DNA of 13,372 bases from Sutterella sp. (lineage in GTDB: Bacteria > Pseudomonadota > Gammaproteobacteria > Burkholderiales > Burkholderiaceae_F): contig JAHHRF010000049.1 in NCBI GenBank assembly GCA_020025955.1, forward strand, positions 1-13,372. The letters run 5' to 3'. The position numbers and the translations under genes were made by a program. The notes beneath the pieces are model-generated. The model was not told where the DNA came from. It saw nothing but the letters and a program-made list of their open reading frames with translations, and did no database searches. Each line of letters begins with the position of its first letter. Within the stretch, counting starts at the first letter, position 1. Positions 11,845 through 13,372 of this stretch are shown in pieces.

Positions 11845-13372
11845 TTGACTGCGTCTAACGAATGGCGTGCCACCCTCATTGGTTTGATGGCGCCGCTGCT
11901 TTGGTCTACGAACGTTGCGGTAACCCACGGTATTGCTGAACAATTCGGGCAATCCGTCGGGTACATCATCATGTATGCGATGGCCTTTATGGGGCTACTC
12001 GCCGTCTTTGGTGTGCCCAACATTCGTGCCTACCCCCTGAAGTATTTAATCTTCGGCTTGGGAAGCGCCACCCTCACTTCGTACTGCTTTGTGACGAGCT
12101 TGGCCCTCAGTAACGGGGGCACTGAAACCGTTCAGGTGGGGATGGTCAATTACCTGTGGCCCTGCTTAACGGTTATTTTCGGGATTCTCTTCAATGGTCA
12201 AAAGGGCCGTTGGTGGGTCGGCGTCGGTCTCATTCTTTGTTTGACGGGGATCGTGATGGTGCTCTCTGGCGACAAAGGCTTCGATATCGGGGAATTCGTC
12301 GACGGCATCATGCGTAACCCCAAGAGTTATGGGTTAGCGCTCTGTGGGGCGATTACGTGGTCGGCCTACAGTTCCATGACGCGTGCCTGGGCAAAAGGGC
12401 AAAACGCGGTGGTGCTCATCTTCTTCCTGGACTTTGTGATGTTTACCGTGCTCTGGTTGGTGGGACCAGAGACTCACGTCACCAGTTGGACGGCTTGGCA
12501 GGGCTGGGTCAACATCCTCATCATGGCCGTGAGCGCGGGCGCGGGTTACGGCGCCTGGAATTACGGCATGATGAAGGGCAATATGACGGTGCTCGCGATC
12601 TCCAGCTACATGACGCCGGTGGCAAGCGTCGTCTTCTCCACCTTCTGGATTGGCGCCACCTTAACGTGGAGCTTTGGTAAGGGCGTCCTCTTGGTTGTGA
12701 TTGGCTCCCTTATCTGTTGGTTAGCAACGCTCCCGGCACGACCGGCACGCTCTCAGCAACGCGTTCGACTCCAAGCCCAAGAAGGGGATGCCCCCGTTAC
12801 CTTGGGTCGTGTGATGGATGCCGCGCACCCGATGCCGGTGGGCAAACCCCCGGTCGATCCCTATGCGCAAACTGAAGACGCCGACCGTGTGGACATTGAC
12901 TACAAGGCCCGTTGGCGTCGTCGTGGCGCGATGGCCAAACTCGTGATTACGACGCTGGCAAACCGTGCCCTCGAACACTTCAAAACCCGCTACGCCGAGT
13001 GGCAGCGCCGTCGACAAGGGTTACCTGAACCGGAAGCCCCGTCGCCCGTGGTGGGGGTCTTTGTGGAACCAGCGCCCGTGGTGGTGGGCGAAGCCGATAC
13101 GGTGAGTGTCTCGGAGAGCGAAACACAAACCGTGCTCTATACCTTTGTCACCAATGACGCGAAAGAACGCAAAAAGGCGCTCTCGCGCCGTCGTCAGCGT
13201 GCTAAGGCGAAAGCCCTTGATCGATTAAAAGCCCGTGAAGCGGGCGCAGAACCCGTTCGTGCGGTTGAAAACGTGAAGCGTCAGCGAAAGGTGGCGACCT
13301 CGCCCAGCTTTGGGAAAGCGCGCCAAACCCAAACGACGCAAAGTCGAGAAAGCCGTCAAGCCAACGAAGATC
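11845..13372 (+). CDS. yddG: YddG-like DMT/EamA-family exporter with long basic C-terminal extension (3' end outside window)
   Basis: This inner-membrane exporter is of the aromatic-amino-acid type. The frame is open to the right edge (509 codons). About ten hydrophobic segments fill residues 8-297, and the YddG signatures are clear: LLWSTNVA in helix 1, VGMVNYLWP (98-106), LAKGQN-like WAKGQNAVV, GAGYGAWNYG, SSYMTPVASV, and the end GSLICWLATLP. TTG at 11845 is chosen because TAA lies directly before it in frame, GGAGAGAG stands at 11830-11837, and it gives the family's normal N-terminus. E. coli YddG ends near residue 293. Here at least 212 more residues follow, rich in Arg, Lys, Ala and Pro (for instance RWRRRGAMAK and SRRRQRAKAKALDRLKAREAG), and are predicted cytoplasmic. 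E. coli YddG exports phenylalanine and similar solutes, but the substrate here is inferred only. Confidence 0.88.
   Translation, partial: MTASNEWRATLIGLMAPLLWSTNVAVTHGIAEQFGQSVGYIIMYAMAFMGLLAVFGVPNIRAYPLKYLIFGLGSATLTSYCFVTSLALSNGGTETVQVGMVNYLWPCLTVIFGILFNGQKGRWWVGVGLILCLTGIVMVLSGDKGFDIGEFVDGIMRNPKSYGLALCGAITWSAYSSMTRAWAKGQNAVVLIFFLDFVMFTVLWLVGPETHVTSWTAWQGWVNILIMAVSAGAGYGAWNYGMMKGNMTVLAISSYMTPVASVVFSTFWIGATLTWSFGKGVLLVVIGSLICWLATLPARPARSQQRVRLQAQEGDAPVTLGRVMDAAHPMPVGKPPVDPYAQTEDADRVDIDYKARWRRRGAMAKLVITTLANRALEHFKTRYAEWQRRRQGLPEPEAPSPVVGVFVEPAPVVVGEADTVSVSESETQTVLYTFVTNDAKERKKALSRRRQRAKAKALDRLKAREAGAEPVRAVENVKRQRKVATSPSFGKARQTQTTQSRESRQANED

Noticed and set aside
12357..12680. Plus-strand frame of about 107 codons inside the YddG-like gene
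   Set aside because: It is an out-of-frame shadow of the exporter, whose own frame encodes clear family motifs through the same stretch.

Overview
The window looks like chromosomal DNA of a betaproteobacterium. A Burkholderiales gut lineage such as Sutterellaceae is my guess from the moderately high GC, the heavy use of TTA and GGG-type codons, and a Neisseria PilB-type thioredoxin-MsrA-MsrB fusion. That placement rests on recall, not on a search. No rRNA, tRNA, CRISPR array, insertion sequence or phage gene was seen.

Layout, left to right. (1) The 3' end of a NarL/FixJ-type response regulator (+) meets an aldo/keto reductase (-) at a shared bidirectional terminator. (2) Two unrecognised membrane proteins (-) lie upstream of the reductase on the same strand. 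(3) Across a 308-base divergent intergenic region is a large cytoplasmic TPR protein (+) with its own terminator. (4) After a 343-base gap holding a strong GC-rich hairpin come two redox genes (+): a membrane-tethered or exported TlpA-like thioredoxin, then a periplasmic thioredoxin-MsrA-MsrB fusion whose two interdomain linkers are extremely methionine-rich. A strong bidirectional terminator closes this unit. (5) Two exported Sel1-like repeat proteins (-) are 8 bases apart. (6) A Zn/Cd/Pb-type P1B ATPase (-) with two Cys-Cys-type metal-binding domains is divergent from a MerR-family regulator (+). A MerR-type operator with an elongated promoter spacer lies between them. (7) A YddG-like DMT-family exporter (+) starts at TTG, carries a very long basic C-terminal extension, and runs off the right edge.

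How the genes fit together: the redox unit repairs oxidised methionine in envelope proteins. The tandem thioredoxins share a fold and many matching segments, so one probably arose from the other, and the free one may pass electrons to or beside the fusion. The MerR/ATPase pair is a self-contained metal efflux module in which the regulator probably activates the ATPase promoter when metal binds. The regulator lacks the usual first metal-binding cysteine of the CadR/ZntR/PbrR group.

The points most worth following up are the methionine-rich linkers in a methionine-sulfoxide reductase, the atypical metal-sensor ligand set paired with a double CCxxE-like ATPase, the tailed YddG exporter, and the unassigned pair of membrane proteins.
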